Shown piece by piece: positions 34,781 through 42,895 of a stretch of DNA of 64,000 nt. Under the pieces are notes generated by a model. It ran no database searches and was not told the origin of the DNA. It saw only the letters and a list, made by a program, of their open reading frames with translations. A program made the position numbers and the translations under genes. The number at the start of each line of letters is the position of its first letter. Position 1 is the stretch's first letter. The DNA comes from an uncultured Roseburia sp. (lineage in GTDB: Bacteria; Bacillota; Clostridia; Lachnospirales; Lachnospiraceae): assembly GCA_910577925.1 (NCBI GenBank), contig CAJTOI010000010.1, positions 1-64,000 on the forward strand, read 5' to 3'.

Positions 34781-34853
34781 TGGGACCTATAGGGCTCGAA
34801 CCTATGACCCTCTGCTTGTAAGGCAGATGCTCTCCCAGCTGAGCTAAGATCCC
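34781..34853 (-). tRNA. tRNA-Val (anticodon TAC)
   Basis: 73 nt. Acceptor GGGATCT/AGGTCCC, D arm GCTCAGCTGGGAGAGC, anticodon stem CTGC/GCAG with loop CTTACAA (anticodon TAC), T arm ATAGG TTCGAGC CCTAT. Lies 17 bp upstream of tRNA-Met in the same unit. CCA is not encoded. Confidence 0.96.
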
Positions 34854-34887
34854 ATGTCTGTCAGTCGCTAACGCAACTGACTTGATT

Positions 34888-34916
34888 ATTGTACTATTCA
34901 TATCAAAAAATGTCAA
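34888..34916 (-). promoter_or_regulatory. Promoter of the tRNA-Val/tRNA-Met unit
   Basis: TTGACA (34911-34916), 17-bp spacer, TACAAT (34888-34893) on the minus strand. The short leader includes an inverted repeat (GTCAGT-n-GC, 34860-34881) before the tRNA. Confidence 0.85.
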
Positions 34917-34934
34917 TACTTTTTTAGAATTTTT

Positions 34935-37457
34935 TTACGCGAGAAGACGCTCCACCAGACGCACGCATTCGGCCGCATCTTTCGAGTAGCCGTCCGCGCC
35001 GATTTCTTCCGCAAAACTCTCGGTGATAGCCGCGCCCCCGATCACGATTTTTGCCGCGCAGCCTCTCCTGTGCGAGAGCTCCACGACCTCTTTCATGCGC
35101 ATCATCGTCGTCGTCATCAGCGCGGACAGACCTATCACCTTCGCGTTCTCACGCATCGCGGCGTCCACGATATCTGCGGCAGGCACATCCTTTCCCAAAT
35201 CGATCACCCGGTACCCGTAATTTTTCAGCATCAGCACGACCAGATTTTTTCCGATGTCATGGATATCCCCCTCGACCGTCGCCACGACCAGCGTCGCCTT
35301 CGGCTCCCGGTTTTCCTTCGCCAGAAGCGGTTCCAGATACGAGATCGCAAGTTCCATCGTATTCGCGGAGGAAATCAGCTGCGGGAGAAAATATTTCTTC
35401 TTCTCAAACAGATCTCCCACCTCGCCGATCGCCGGGATCAGGCGCCCGTTTATGATCTCCTCCGGGTCCTCCCCCTGCGCTAGGGCGGCCTTCACCTCGT
35501 CTAAAATCACATTTTTATTTCCCTTTAAAACGGCCTCGCAGACCGGGTGCCGCACGCCTGCAGACGGCGCTGTACTCCCCTGCGCACCCGCGGACGGCGC
35601 CGCGCTTCCCGCTTGCGCAGACGCATGCGCCGCAGGGACCGTCCATACCGCACTTTGTCCCCCGGCAGCGACACGCACCTGCGTCGTCCCCGCATATTTT
35701 TCCGCAAGAAAATTCATCCGTTCGATATAGCGGATATCGCTGTCCTTCCGGTTCAGCAGCATATCGGACGCAAACGCCGCATTCATCAAAAGCTCCTGGG
35801 AGGGGTTTGCAATGGCCATCGTAAGCCCTCTCTCCATCGCCATCACAAGAAATGCGGTATTCACAAAACCGCGCTCCGGCAGGCCGAATGAAATATTTGA
35901 TAACCCGCAGACCGTCGGGAGCGAAAGCGTATCCCTGCAGTAGGCAAAGGTTTCAAGGCACTCTAAGGCCGCTCTCGGATTGGCGCCGACGGTCGCCGCA
36001 AGGCCGTCCACCACGATATCCTCCGGACGCAGTCCCACAGCGGCCGCCCGCCGGACGATTTCGCGGATAATTCCGTGCTTTTCTTCCGTGCTCTCCGGCA
36101 GGCCCGCATCCGACAGCGGGAGCAGAATAAACATCGCGCCGTATTTCTTCGCAATCGGAAGCAGCCGCTCGATTTTTTCTTTTTCCAGAGAAATCGAATT
36201 AATCAGCGCCCGCCCCGGATAAATCCGCAGCGCCGCCTCAATGATATCCACATGACTCGAATCGATACAGAGCGGACAGTCCACCGTGGAAGTCACTTCA
36301 TAAATCGCTTCCAGCATCATTTCTTTTTCGTCGATGCCGTTCATCCCCATATTGATATCGAGAATCTCTGCGCCGTTTTCCTCCTGCTCAAGCGCCATCG
36401 CACGCACGAGATTTAAACTGCCCGCAAGGAGCTCCGCCTGCAGTTTTTTCTTCCCCGTGGGATTGATGCGCTCGCCGATTACCAGAAAGTTTCCGTCCAA
36501 AGCAATCTCCACGTGGGCGCGCTCGGAAGCCAGCATCCGGCGTCCCGCGGCAAGCGGCGCTTTCACGGCGCACCCTACGGCAGCCGCAGCCAGCGCTTTT
36601 ATATGTGCGGGCGTCGTGCCGCAGCAGCCGCCGACAATCGAAGCCCCCGCCTCAATCAGCTTTGATGCAAACCGTGCAAACTCCTCCGGCGCGGTCCGGT
36701 AAACCGTTCTGCCCTCCGCAAGCTCCGGCAGGCCCGCATTCGGCTTTGCGAGAATCGGGATCCTGGCATATTCCGCCATCTGCTCCACCAGCGGCAGCAT
36801 CGCCTCCGGCCCCGTAGAACAGTTGAGTCCCACCGCATCCGCACCGAGGCTCTGGAGCACGATAACCGCCGTGGCCGGGTCGGTCCCGTAGAGTGTCCGC
36901 CCGTCCTCGTTGTAGGTCAGTGAAACCATAATCGGAAGTTCGCACACCTCACGGATTGCAAGCACCGCCGCACGGCACTCCTGCAGACTCATCATCGTCT
37001 CCACCACAAACAGATCGACACCCGCCGCAAACAGCGCCTTCGCCTGCTCCCGGTAGATTTCCGCAAGCTCCTCAAACTGCAGATCCCCCAGCGGATACAG
37101 CTGCCTGCCGGTCATCGTCATATCTCCGGCCACAAATATCGGCTTCTTTGCATCTGCCGTGCGAACGGCTTCTCTTGAAAGCTCCACCAGCCGACGGTTC
37201 ATCTCCGTCAATTTCCCTTCCAGCCCGTACTCTGCCAGTTTGACCCGGTTCGCCGTAAAGGTCGGCGCAAACAAAATATCCGTCCCCGCTTCCGCATAGC
37301 GGCGCTGCAGCTGCACAAGCACTTCCCCGTGCTCCAAAATCCACTGCTCGGGGCAGACGCCTACCGGCATCTCCGCTTCCTGCAGATTGGTTCCGGTCGC
37401 CCCGTCTAAGATTACCGGACCTTTTTTTACAAGCGATTGAAATTCTTCTCTGGTCAT
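34935..37457 (-). CDS. metH: Cobalamin-dependent methionine synthase without reactivation domain
   Basis: 840 residues. Domains in order: homocysteine methyltransferase barrel (1-300) with zinc cysteines C278-C279 in GGCCGTTPAH; pterin-binding barrel (about 325-580) with GERINPTGKKKL and ILDINMGMNGIDE; a repetitive Ala/Ser/Pro/Gly linker (about 610-640); and the cobalamin modules with D731-x-H733-x-x-G736 (EGDIHDIGKN), H733 being the cobalt ligand. The SAM-binding activation domain of E. coli MetH (1227 residues) is absent, as usual in clostridia. The ATG overlaps the mnmA stop by 4 bp. Confidence 0.95.
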   Translation of the reverse strand: MTREEFQSLVKKGPVILDGATGTNLQEAEMPVGVCPEQWILEHGEVLVQLQRRYAEAGTDILFAPTFTANRVKLAEYGLEGKLTEMNRRLVELSREAVRTADAKKPIFVAGDMTMTGRQLYPLGDLQFEELAEIYREQAKALFAAGVDLFVVETMMSLQECRAAVLAIREVCELPIMVSLTYNEDGRTLYGTDPATAVIVLQSLGADAVGLNCSTGPEAMLPLVEQMAEYARIPILAKPNAGLPELAEGRTVYRTAPEEFARFASKLIEAGASIVGGCCGTTPAHIKALAAAAVGCAVKAPLAAGRRMLASERAHVEIALDGNFLVIGERINPTGKKKLQAELLAGSLNLVRAMALEQEENGAEILDINMGMNGIDEKEMMLEAIYEVTSTVDCPLCIDSSHVDIIEAALRIYPGRALINSISLEKEKIERLLPIAKKYGAMFILLPLSDAGLPESTEEKHGIIREIVRRAAAVGLRPEDIVVDGLAATVGANPRAALECLETFAYCRDTLSLPTVCGLSNISFGLPERGFVNTAFLVMAMERGLTMAIANPSQELLMNAAFASDMLLNRKDSDIRYIERMNFLAEKYAGTTQVRVAAGGQSAVWTVPAAHASAQAGSAAPSAGAQGSTAPSAGVRHPVCEAVLKGNKNVILDEVKAALAQGEDPEEIINGRLIPAIGEVGDLFEKKKYFLPQLISSANTMELAISYLEPLLAKENREPKATLVVATVEGDIHDIGKNLVVLMLKNYGYRVIDLGKDVPAADIVDAAMRENAKVIGLSALMTTTMMRMKEVVELSHRRGCAAKIVIGGAAITESFAEEIGADGYSKDAAECVRLVERLLA

Positions 37458-38560
37458 TCCGCTCTCCCCTCTCTGTTCTGTTCCCGTATCACGCCGCCCC
37501 CGGCCACATAGTCCCCGTCATAGAGCACCACTGCCTGTCCCGGCGTCACCGCCCGGACAGGTTCAAAAAATTCACAGCAGATCTCATCTTCCCCGGTCCG
37601 CGTCACCAGACATCGGTCTCCCTTGTGAGAATAACGGATTTTGGCCGTAAGTTCCGTCTTCTCCCTGATATCCGCAAGCGCCATAAAATTAAGATTTCGG
37701 GCATAAAGCCTCGTCGTATACAGCTCCGTGTCCTCTCCGAGCACCACCTCATTGCGCTCCGTCCTTATCTCCCTGACGAACATCGGCTTCCCAAAGGCGA
37801 TACCGAGCCCTTTGCGCTGCCCGATCGTATAGTGCGTCACACCCCGGTGGCGTCCGAGTACCGTTCCGTCCGCCGAGACAAAATTTCCCGGTGAAGGCAC
37901 CTTGTCACCGCATTCTCTGTCGATAAATCCCGCATAATCGTTGTCCGGTATAAAACAGATTTCCTGGCTGTCCTCCTTACCGGCCACCGGGAGCCCTGCG
38001 CTCTCTGCGACGGCGCGGATTTCTTCCTTTGTGTACGCGCCCACCGGCATCAGCGTGCGGGCAAGCTGTTCCTGTGTCAGATTGTACAGTGCATAGGTCT
38101 GATCCTTTTTTGCCGTCACCGAATTTCGGACGGCATACCTGCCGTTTGAAAGGCGTTCCACCCGGGCATAATGCCCCGTCGCGATATACTCCGCGCCGAT
38201 TTCCATACTGCGCTGCAGCAGGGACTCCCATTTCACATAGCGGTTGCAGGCAATGCACGGGTTCGGGGTTCTTCCGCTCAGATACTCCGCCGTAAAATAA
38301 TCTATCACCTTTTCCTTAAACTCCCGCTTAAAATTCATCACATAATAGGGAATCCCCAGCAGCTGCGCCACACGTCTCGCATCGTCCACCGCGCGCAGGC
38401 CGCAGCAGCCGCCGTTCTCCTCCAGAACCGCCTGCTCCTCATCCTGCCATATCTGCATCGTCACGCCAATCACTTCATATCCCTGCTCCTTCAGAAGATA
38501 TGCGGCGACCGACGAATCCACCCCGCCGGACATCCCGACTACCACCTTTGTTCCTGCCAT
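37454..38560 (-). CDS. mnmA: tRNA-specific 2-thiouridylase MnmA
   Basis: 368 residues. PP-loop GMSGGVDSSVAAYLL at the N-terminus, nucleophilic C105 in NPCIACNRYVKW, and partner C202 in SQEICFIPD. It installs the 2-thio group on the wobble uridine of tRNA-Lys, Glu and Gln with ATP and sulfur from a persulfide carrier. Translationally coupled to metH by a 4-bp overlap, linking two sulfur-dependent steps. Confidence 0.96.
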   Translation of the reverse strand: MAGTKVVVGMSGGVDSSVAAYLLKEQGYEVIGVTMQIWQDEEQAVLEENGGCCGLRAVDDARRVAQLLGIPYYVMNFKREFKEKVIDYFTAEYLSGRTPNPCIACNRYVKWESLLQRSMEIGAEYIATGHYARVERLSNGRYAVRNSVTAKKDQTYALYNLTQEQLARTLMPVGAYTKEEIRAVAESAGLPVAGKEDSQEICFIPDNDYAGFIDRECGDKVPSPGNFVSADGTVLGRHRGVTHYTIGQRKGLGIAFGKPMFVREIRTERNEVVLGEDTELYTTRLYARNLNFMALADIREKTELTAKIRYSHKGDRCLVTRTGEDEICCEFFEPVRAVTPGQAVVLYDGDYVAGGGVIREQNREGRAE

Positions 38561-38599
38561 ACGTTTCTCCTGCCTGCTTTCCGAATGTTTTCACAGAAA

Positions 38600-38632
38600 G
38601 AGGGTGTCCCGCAAAACACGGGAGACACCCTC
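38600..38632 (-). terminator. Terminator after the FliD-C-like gene
   Basis: Hairpin with 13-bp interrupted stem (GAGGGTGTCnCCG with its complement) and a short T-rich tail on the minus strand, between 38732 and the mnmA start. Confidence 0.75.
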
Positions 38633-38731
38633 ATCCTTACATGCACTATCATCGCATATTTTATTTCTTTTGACAAGCCTATCCGGAAAAATTATTAACC
38701 GTTCAGCCACGTCCGTCCGCAAAACGCGTCA

Positions 38732-39991
38732 TCAGATCATAGAGTTATACAAATCGCCGGAATTGTAATTGTAAGTATAATTTCCGCTTCCGCCGTAGGT
38801 GTTGGACTTGGACGCCTGCAGTCCCGCATAGGTGTCTATCTTGGAAATCTGCGCCTCTAACTCCGCACCGAGGCTTCCGCTTCCCTGGAACATGGATTTC
38901 ACCTTTGCCATATCCGACGCTTTGAACTTATCCGCATCAATCGAAAGCTTATTGTCGTCATCAATCCGGATGCCCATCTTGCCGAGCGCGGTCTCGTTTG
39001 CCTTAACGAAATTGCTCATCGTTCTTCTCGCGCGCGCGATATCCGATGTCTTGGAATCCTCCGTCTTATCCATGAGCGCATTGTAATCCTTGATAAAATT
39101 CTTTACCGCATCATAGATCGCGTCTTTGTCGTATTCCTTGACCGTGTTGCCGGCCGCATCCGTCTTCTCAATCATATTGAAAATATTCTTACTGCCGGTC
39201 TTGCGCAGCAGAGAAAGCGTCTTCTGTGCATCCTCCGCAGCTTCCTCAATCGCCGCCAGCGTCCGCGTGCTGTCCTTGGAAGTGGAAGTCGAGGAAGAAT
39301 TCAGGCCGGAAGTGTTTTTCTTCGTGGTGCTGCCGGTCTTCTCCGCCTTTTCCGACGCGATCGAAGCATGGCTCTCGATATTGGTCGCCTTTGCACTGAT
39401 CTGAGATACAAAACCGCCCCTGGAATGCAGCACGGACTCCACACGCGCCTTGCTCGCATTCTTAAACTTGTCTTCGTCAATCGAAAGCTTGTTATCCGAG
39501 CCTACGGTAATCCCGATCTCGGCAAGCGCTTTCTTATTGGCGTTCGTATAGGATACCATATTCTTCGCATCGCGCAGAACACTGATCGTATCCGTCTCCG
39601 CAGCCGCGTCGAGTGTATCGTTGTAGCTGTTGATAAACTCCTTGGCCGCCTTGTAAACCTTATCCTCGTCGTAGTCTACATACTCATGTCCCGCCGAATC
39701 CTTCTTGGTCACAAACAGCGAATCTTTACCGTTATTCAGCAGAACCGCAGACGCATTCTTGAGATCTCCCGCAGCCGTGCTCACCGCATCCAGATTCAGC
39801 TTTGTATCCTTGCCGCCTTTCTCCTCTGCCTCCGCCGCTTTCTCGTTCGCATAATACGCATTCATCAGCTTACGATAACTGCCGTTCTGTATACTCGCGT
39901 AATCGGTATAGCTGATACCGAGAAAGTCCCCGGAGCCCGAATTTCCGTTCGAATATCCAAGTCCGGAAAACAATGAATTAAAATCTGACAT
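38732..39991 (-). CDS. Protein with two tandem FliD-C-like domains
   Basis: 419 residues from ATG 39991, preceded by AAAGGAGTGATCAT; a longer ORF start lacks such a site. Two homologous halves, about residues 78-215 and 258-397, share the pattern FIxxYNxxxD, an LRxxxxxMxxxxxAN-type helix and GITVGSDNKLSIDEDKFK / GIRIDDDNKLSIDADKFK. That last pattern is the hallmark of the C-terminal domain of flagellar cap protein FliD. A Ser/Thr linker (220-245) separates them and a Gly/Tyr/Asn-rich tail follows. FliD's N-terminal domains are missing and no flagellar gene is adjacent. No signal peptide is seen. Confidence 0.7.
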   Translation of the reverse strand: MSDFNSLFSGLGYSNGNSGSGDFLGISYTDYASIQNGSYRKLMNAYYANEKAAEAEEKGGKDTKLNLDAVSTAAGDLKNASAVLLNNGKDSLFVTKKDSAGHEYVDYDEDKVYKAAKEFINSYNDTLDAAAETDTISVLRDAKNMVSYTNANKKALAEIGITVGSDNKLSIDEDKFKNASKARVESVLHSRGGFVSQISAKATNIESHASIASEKAEKTGSTTKKNTSGLNSSSTSTSKDSTRTLAAIEEAAEDAQKTLSLLRKTGSKNIFNMIEKTDAAGNTVKEYDKDAIYDAVKNFIKDYNALMDKTEDSKTSDIARARRTMSNFVKANETALGKMGIRIDDDNKLSIDADKFKASDMAKVKSMFQGSGSLGAELEAQISKIDTYAGLQASKSNTYGGSGNYTYNYNSGDLYNSMI

Positions 39992-40036
39992 ATGATCACT
40001 CCTTTGAAATAGAATCCCGACTTCCCTGTCCCATTG

Positions 40037-40058
40037 ATGCCGAGTCTCCACTCGGCAT
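40037..40058. other. Short hairpin between CBS-ACT gene and FliD-C-like gene
   Basis: 9-bp perfect stem (ATGCCGAGT, 40037-40045, with 40050-40058) and a 4-nt loop, without a clear T-tract on either strand. It lies in the leader of the FliD-C-like gene. Confidence 0.5.
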
Positions 40059-40125
40059 TAGTACCTATTATCTATATCGTCATTTCAGCGTGACTCCTTA
40101 TACTTTTCGGAAAAAAATCCCAGCC

Positions 40126-40764
40126 TCACTGCAGGTTATGCTTGACGTCCCGCACATCGTAGCCGCGCTTCTCAAGCGCCCGCACCACACGGTCAAAATC
40201 CTTTGCCTCCACGCGCAGGAAGATTTCCGCAAGATCCATCACGTTCGTCGGAATCACCATCATATTGCAGATATCCCCGCCCTCTTTTGCGACAATCTCG
40301 CATATCTTGCCGAGCACGCCGCGGATATCATAGGTGTATATCGCCATCGAATTGTGCTTGTTGCCGAATATCTTCTGATACTCCTTAAACACGGCCTGCT
40401 GCGTGACGATACCCAAAAGCCGGTTTTTGTCGTTTGTGATGGGAATAAACCGGGCCTTCGAGGTGATAAACAGGGCCGCGGCCTCCTCAATCCGGGTATT
40501 CTCCCCGATTGTGTCTATCTTCGTCCGCATAAATCCCTGTACCTTCTCGGCGTTAAATTCCTCTTTCGTCCCCGTAAACTCCCGAAAATACTGTTCAAAC
40601 AAATACTGTTTTGACAGCACGCCGATAAATTCCTGACTCTCGTTTACCACCGGAAGCGACAGAAGTCTCTGCTCGTCGATAATCCGAAGCGCCTCCTCCA
40701 CCGTGTTGTCCACGCTGATGCATGCCAGCTGTCTGAAAGGCATCATAATTGCTTTTACCCGCAT
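40126..40764 (-). CDS. CBS-domain pair plus ACT domain protein (AcuB-like)
   Basis: 212 residues. Two CBS motifs (about 1-60: VEEALRIIDEQRLLSLPVV; about 76-133: RIEEAAALFITSKARFIPIT) form a nucleotide-binding Bateman module. An ACT domain follows (about 140-205: YDIRGVLGKICEIVAKEGGDI). This architecture is typical of small regulatory sensors of adenine nucleotides and amino acids. Its target is not evident from neighbours (ung upstream, FliD-C-like gene downstream). Confidence 0.87.
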   Translation of the reverse strand: MRVKAIMMPFRQLACISVDNTVEEALRIIDEQRLLSLPVVNESQEFIGVLSKQYLFEQYFREFTGTKEEFNAEKVQGFMRTKIDTIGENTRIEEAAALFITSKARFIPITNDKNRLLGIVTQQAVFKEYQKIFGNKHNSMAIYTYDIRGVLGKICEIVAKEGGDICNMMVIPTNVMDLAEIFLRVEAKDFDRVVRALEKRGYDVRDVKHNLQ

Positions 40765-40830
40765 AAGTGTACCTCCTGCACATTTGATGTTGTTGAGGTG
40801 TCAAACAGCATCTTTTTTATTAATTATACA

Positions 40831-41508
40831 CTATATATTCTCAATCTGCCAGTCTATCGGCGCAACCCCGTTCGCTTTTAAAAATTCATTTGCCTGACTG
40901 AAATGCCTGCACCCGAAAAATCCTCGGTACGCGGACAGCGGACTCGGATGCGGCGCCTTTAAAATCAGGTGCTTCGGATTTGTCAGCATGGATGCTTTCA
41001 TCTGTGCCGGTCTGCCCCACAGGAAATAGACGACGGGCCGGTCCTGAGCGTTCACCGCCTGGATCACGGCATCCGTAAACTGCTCCCATCCCCTGCCCTG
41101 GTGAGAGTTTGCCTGATGCGCGCGCACCGTCAGCACGGTGTTAAGGAGCAGCACGCCCTGATCGGCCCATTTTTTCAGATAGCCGTTATTCGGTATGGAG
41201 CACCCCAGATCCGATTCCAGCTCTTTATAAATGTTCTGCAGAGAAGGCGGGATTTCTCTCTGATTCGTGGGTACGGAAAAAGACAGCCCGTGCGCCTGAT
41301 TCACATTGTGATACGGGTCCTGTCCGAGCAGCAATACTTTCACCTCGCCAAGCGGTGTAAAATGAAACGCGTTAAAAATATCTTCCGCAGGCGGATAAAT
41401 CACCGCTTTTCCGTATTCTTCCCGCACAAAACCGTACAGCTCCCGGTAATAGGGCTTTTTAAATTCCGGTGCAAGAGCCGGAAGCCAGTCATTGTCAATC
41501 ATCGCCAT
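40831..41508 (-). CDS. ung: Uracil-DNA glycosylase, family 1
   Basis: 225 residues. Water-activating D64 in GQDPYH, the uracil-recognition region LSFSVP, LLLNTVLTVRAHQANSH, and the DNA-intercalation motif HPSPLSAYRGFFGCRHF. It removes uracil from DNA. The gene starts 4 bp after the hisF stop in the same direction, so it probably belongs to the hisH-hisF transcript. Confidence 0.97.
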   Translation of the reverse strand: MAMIDNDWLPALAPEFKKPYYRELYGFVREEYGKAVIYPPAEDIFNAFHFTPLGEVKVLLLGQDPYHNVNQAHGLSFSVPTNQREIPPSLQNIYKELESDLGCSIPNNGYLKKWADQGVLLLNTVLTVRAHQANSHQGRGWEQFTDAVIQAVNAQDRPVVYFLWGRPAQMKASMLTNPKHLILKAPHPSPLSAYRGFFGCRHFSQANEFLKANGVAPIDWQIENI

Positions 41509-41512
41509 GCGC

Positions 41513-42274
41513 TTACCTCCTTACCGATACTCCCCTCCCCGCAAGATACTCCTTGAGTTCCGGGATTTCCAGTTCCTTGTAGTGAAACAGGGAGGCCGCA
41601 AGAACCGCGTCCGCGCCCCCTTTTGTAAGTGCGTCGTAAAAGTGCTCTTTTGTGCCGGCGCCCCCGGAAGCAATCACCGGAATCCCGACATTCTCTGCAA
41701 TGATGCCGGTCAGCTCCACATCGTACCCGGCTTTCGTCCCGTCGCAGTCCATGCTGGTCAGAAGGATTTCTCCCGCGCCCATTTTATCCGCCTGCACGGC
41801 CCACCGGACGGCATCGATTCCGGTGTCGATGCGCCCGCCGTTTTTGTAGACGTTCCAGCCCGAACCGTCCGCCCGGCGCCGCGCGTCAATCGCGACGACG
41901 ACACACTGGCTGCCGAATTTATCCGCGGCCTCCGAAATCAGCCTGGGCCGGTCAATCGCGGCGGAATTGACGGAAATCTTATCCGCGCCGGCCCTAAGGA
42001 GCTCTTTAAAGTCATCCGCCGTGCGGATTCCGCCGCCCACGGTAAACGGGATAAATACCTGTTCGGCCACACGGCTTACCATATCCGCAACCGTCTTTCT
42101 TGCATCCGAGGTCGCCGTGATATCTAAAAAAACAAGCTCATCCGCACCGGCCGCGTCATAAGCCGCGGCAATCTCCACCGGATCTCCGGCGTCCCGCAGA
42201 TTCACAAAATTAACCCCTTTTACCACGCGCCCGTTATGTACGTCCAGACAGGGAATCACTCTCTTTGTAAGCAT
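41513..42274 (-). CDS. hisF: Imidazole glycerol phosphate synthase cyclase subunit
   Basis: 253 residues from ATG 42274 (GGGAGG upstream); the longer ORF overlaps hisH. TIM barrel with catalytic D11 (IPCLDVHNGRVVKG) and D in VVVAIDARR, phosphate-binding TVGGGIRT and IASGGAG loops. It closes the imidazole ring using ammonia delivered by HisH, whose gene is 13 bp upstream. Confidence 0.97.
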   Translation of the reverse strand: MLTKRVIPCLDVHNGRVVKGVNFVNLRDAGDPVEIAAAYDAAGADELVFLDITATSDARKTVADMVSRVAEQVFIPFTVGGGIRTADDFKELLRAGADKISVNSAAIDRPRLISEAADKFGSQCVVVAIDARRRADGSGWNVYKNGGRIDTGIDAVRWAVQADKMGAGEILLTSMDCDGTKAGYDVELTGIIAENVGIPVIASGGAGTKEHFYDALTKGGADAVLAASLFHYKELEIPELKEYLAGRGVSVRR

Positions 42275-42287
42275 ACGCAAGCCTCCC

Positions 42288-42893
42288 TCACAATTCGGCA
42301 AAGTTTTTTAATATCTGCAATCCGACGGAGCTGCTCTTTTCCGGGTGGAACTGACAGGCAAATATATTACCGCATTCCACGGAAGCGTGGATATGCACCC
42401 CGTATTCCGTCTCCGCCTTCACAATCTCCGGCTGTCCGGCCGCAAGATAATACGAGTGTACAAAATATACATAGGGCGTCTGCGCGATTCCCGCAAAAAG
42501 TCTTCCGTCGTTTTTCAATTCCAGCGAGTTCCAGCCGATATGCGGAATTTTGAGCCCCGGCCCCTCCGGAATGCGCAGGATCTCTCCCTCCAGCAGATGA
42601 AGTCCCTCCACGCCGCCGCACTCCTCGCTGCCCGCAAATAAAAGCTGCAGGCCAAGGCAGATGCCGAGAAACGGTTTCCCGGCATCTGCCGCCTCGCAGA
42701 TCACCTTGTCAAGCTCGTATTTCTTCAGCTGCCGCATCGCCGTGCCGAAAGAGCCGACTCCGGGAAGCACTACCCGGTCCGCAGCAAGAATCTCCCTGCG
42801 GTCCCCAGTCACGACGCTCTCCTGTCCGAGCGCCGCAAAAGCTTTCTCCACACTTTTAAGATTGCCCGCATCATAGTCGATAATCGCTATCAT
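42288..42893 (-). CDS. hisH: Imidazole glycerol phosphate synthase glutaminase subunit
   Basis: 201 residues. Class I glutamine amidotransferase with nucleophile C79 (LGICLGLQLLF) and the late His-Glu pair in CQFHPEKSS; IPHIGWNSLE is diagnostic of HisH. Only hisH and hisF are present; the rest of the histidine pathway lies elsewhere. Starts 2 bp after the large acidic protein gene. Confidence 0.96.
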   Translation of the reverse strand: MIAIIDYDAGNLKSVEKAFAALGQESVVTGDRREILAADRVVLPGVGSFGTAMRQLKKYELDKVICEAADAGKPFLGICLGLQLLFAGSEECGGVEGLHLLEGEILRIPEGPGLKIPHIGWNSLELKNDGRLFAGIAQTPYVYFVHSYYLAAGQPEIVKAETEYGVHIHASVECGNIFACQFHPEKSSSVGLQILKNFAEL

Positions 42894-42895
42894 GA

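Noticed and set aside
34935..38560. SAM or cobalamin riboswitch for metH
   Set aside because: metH starts inside the mnmA stop codon, so no leader of its own exists; no such motif seen upstream of mnmA.
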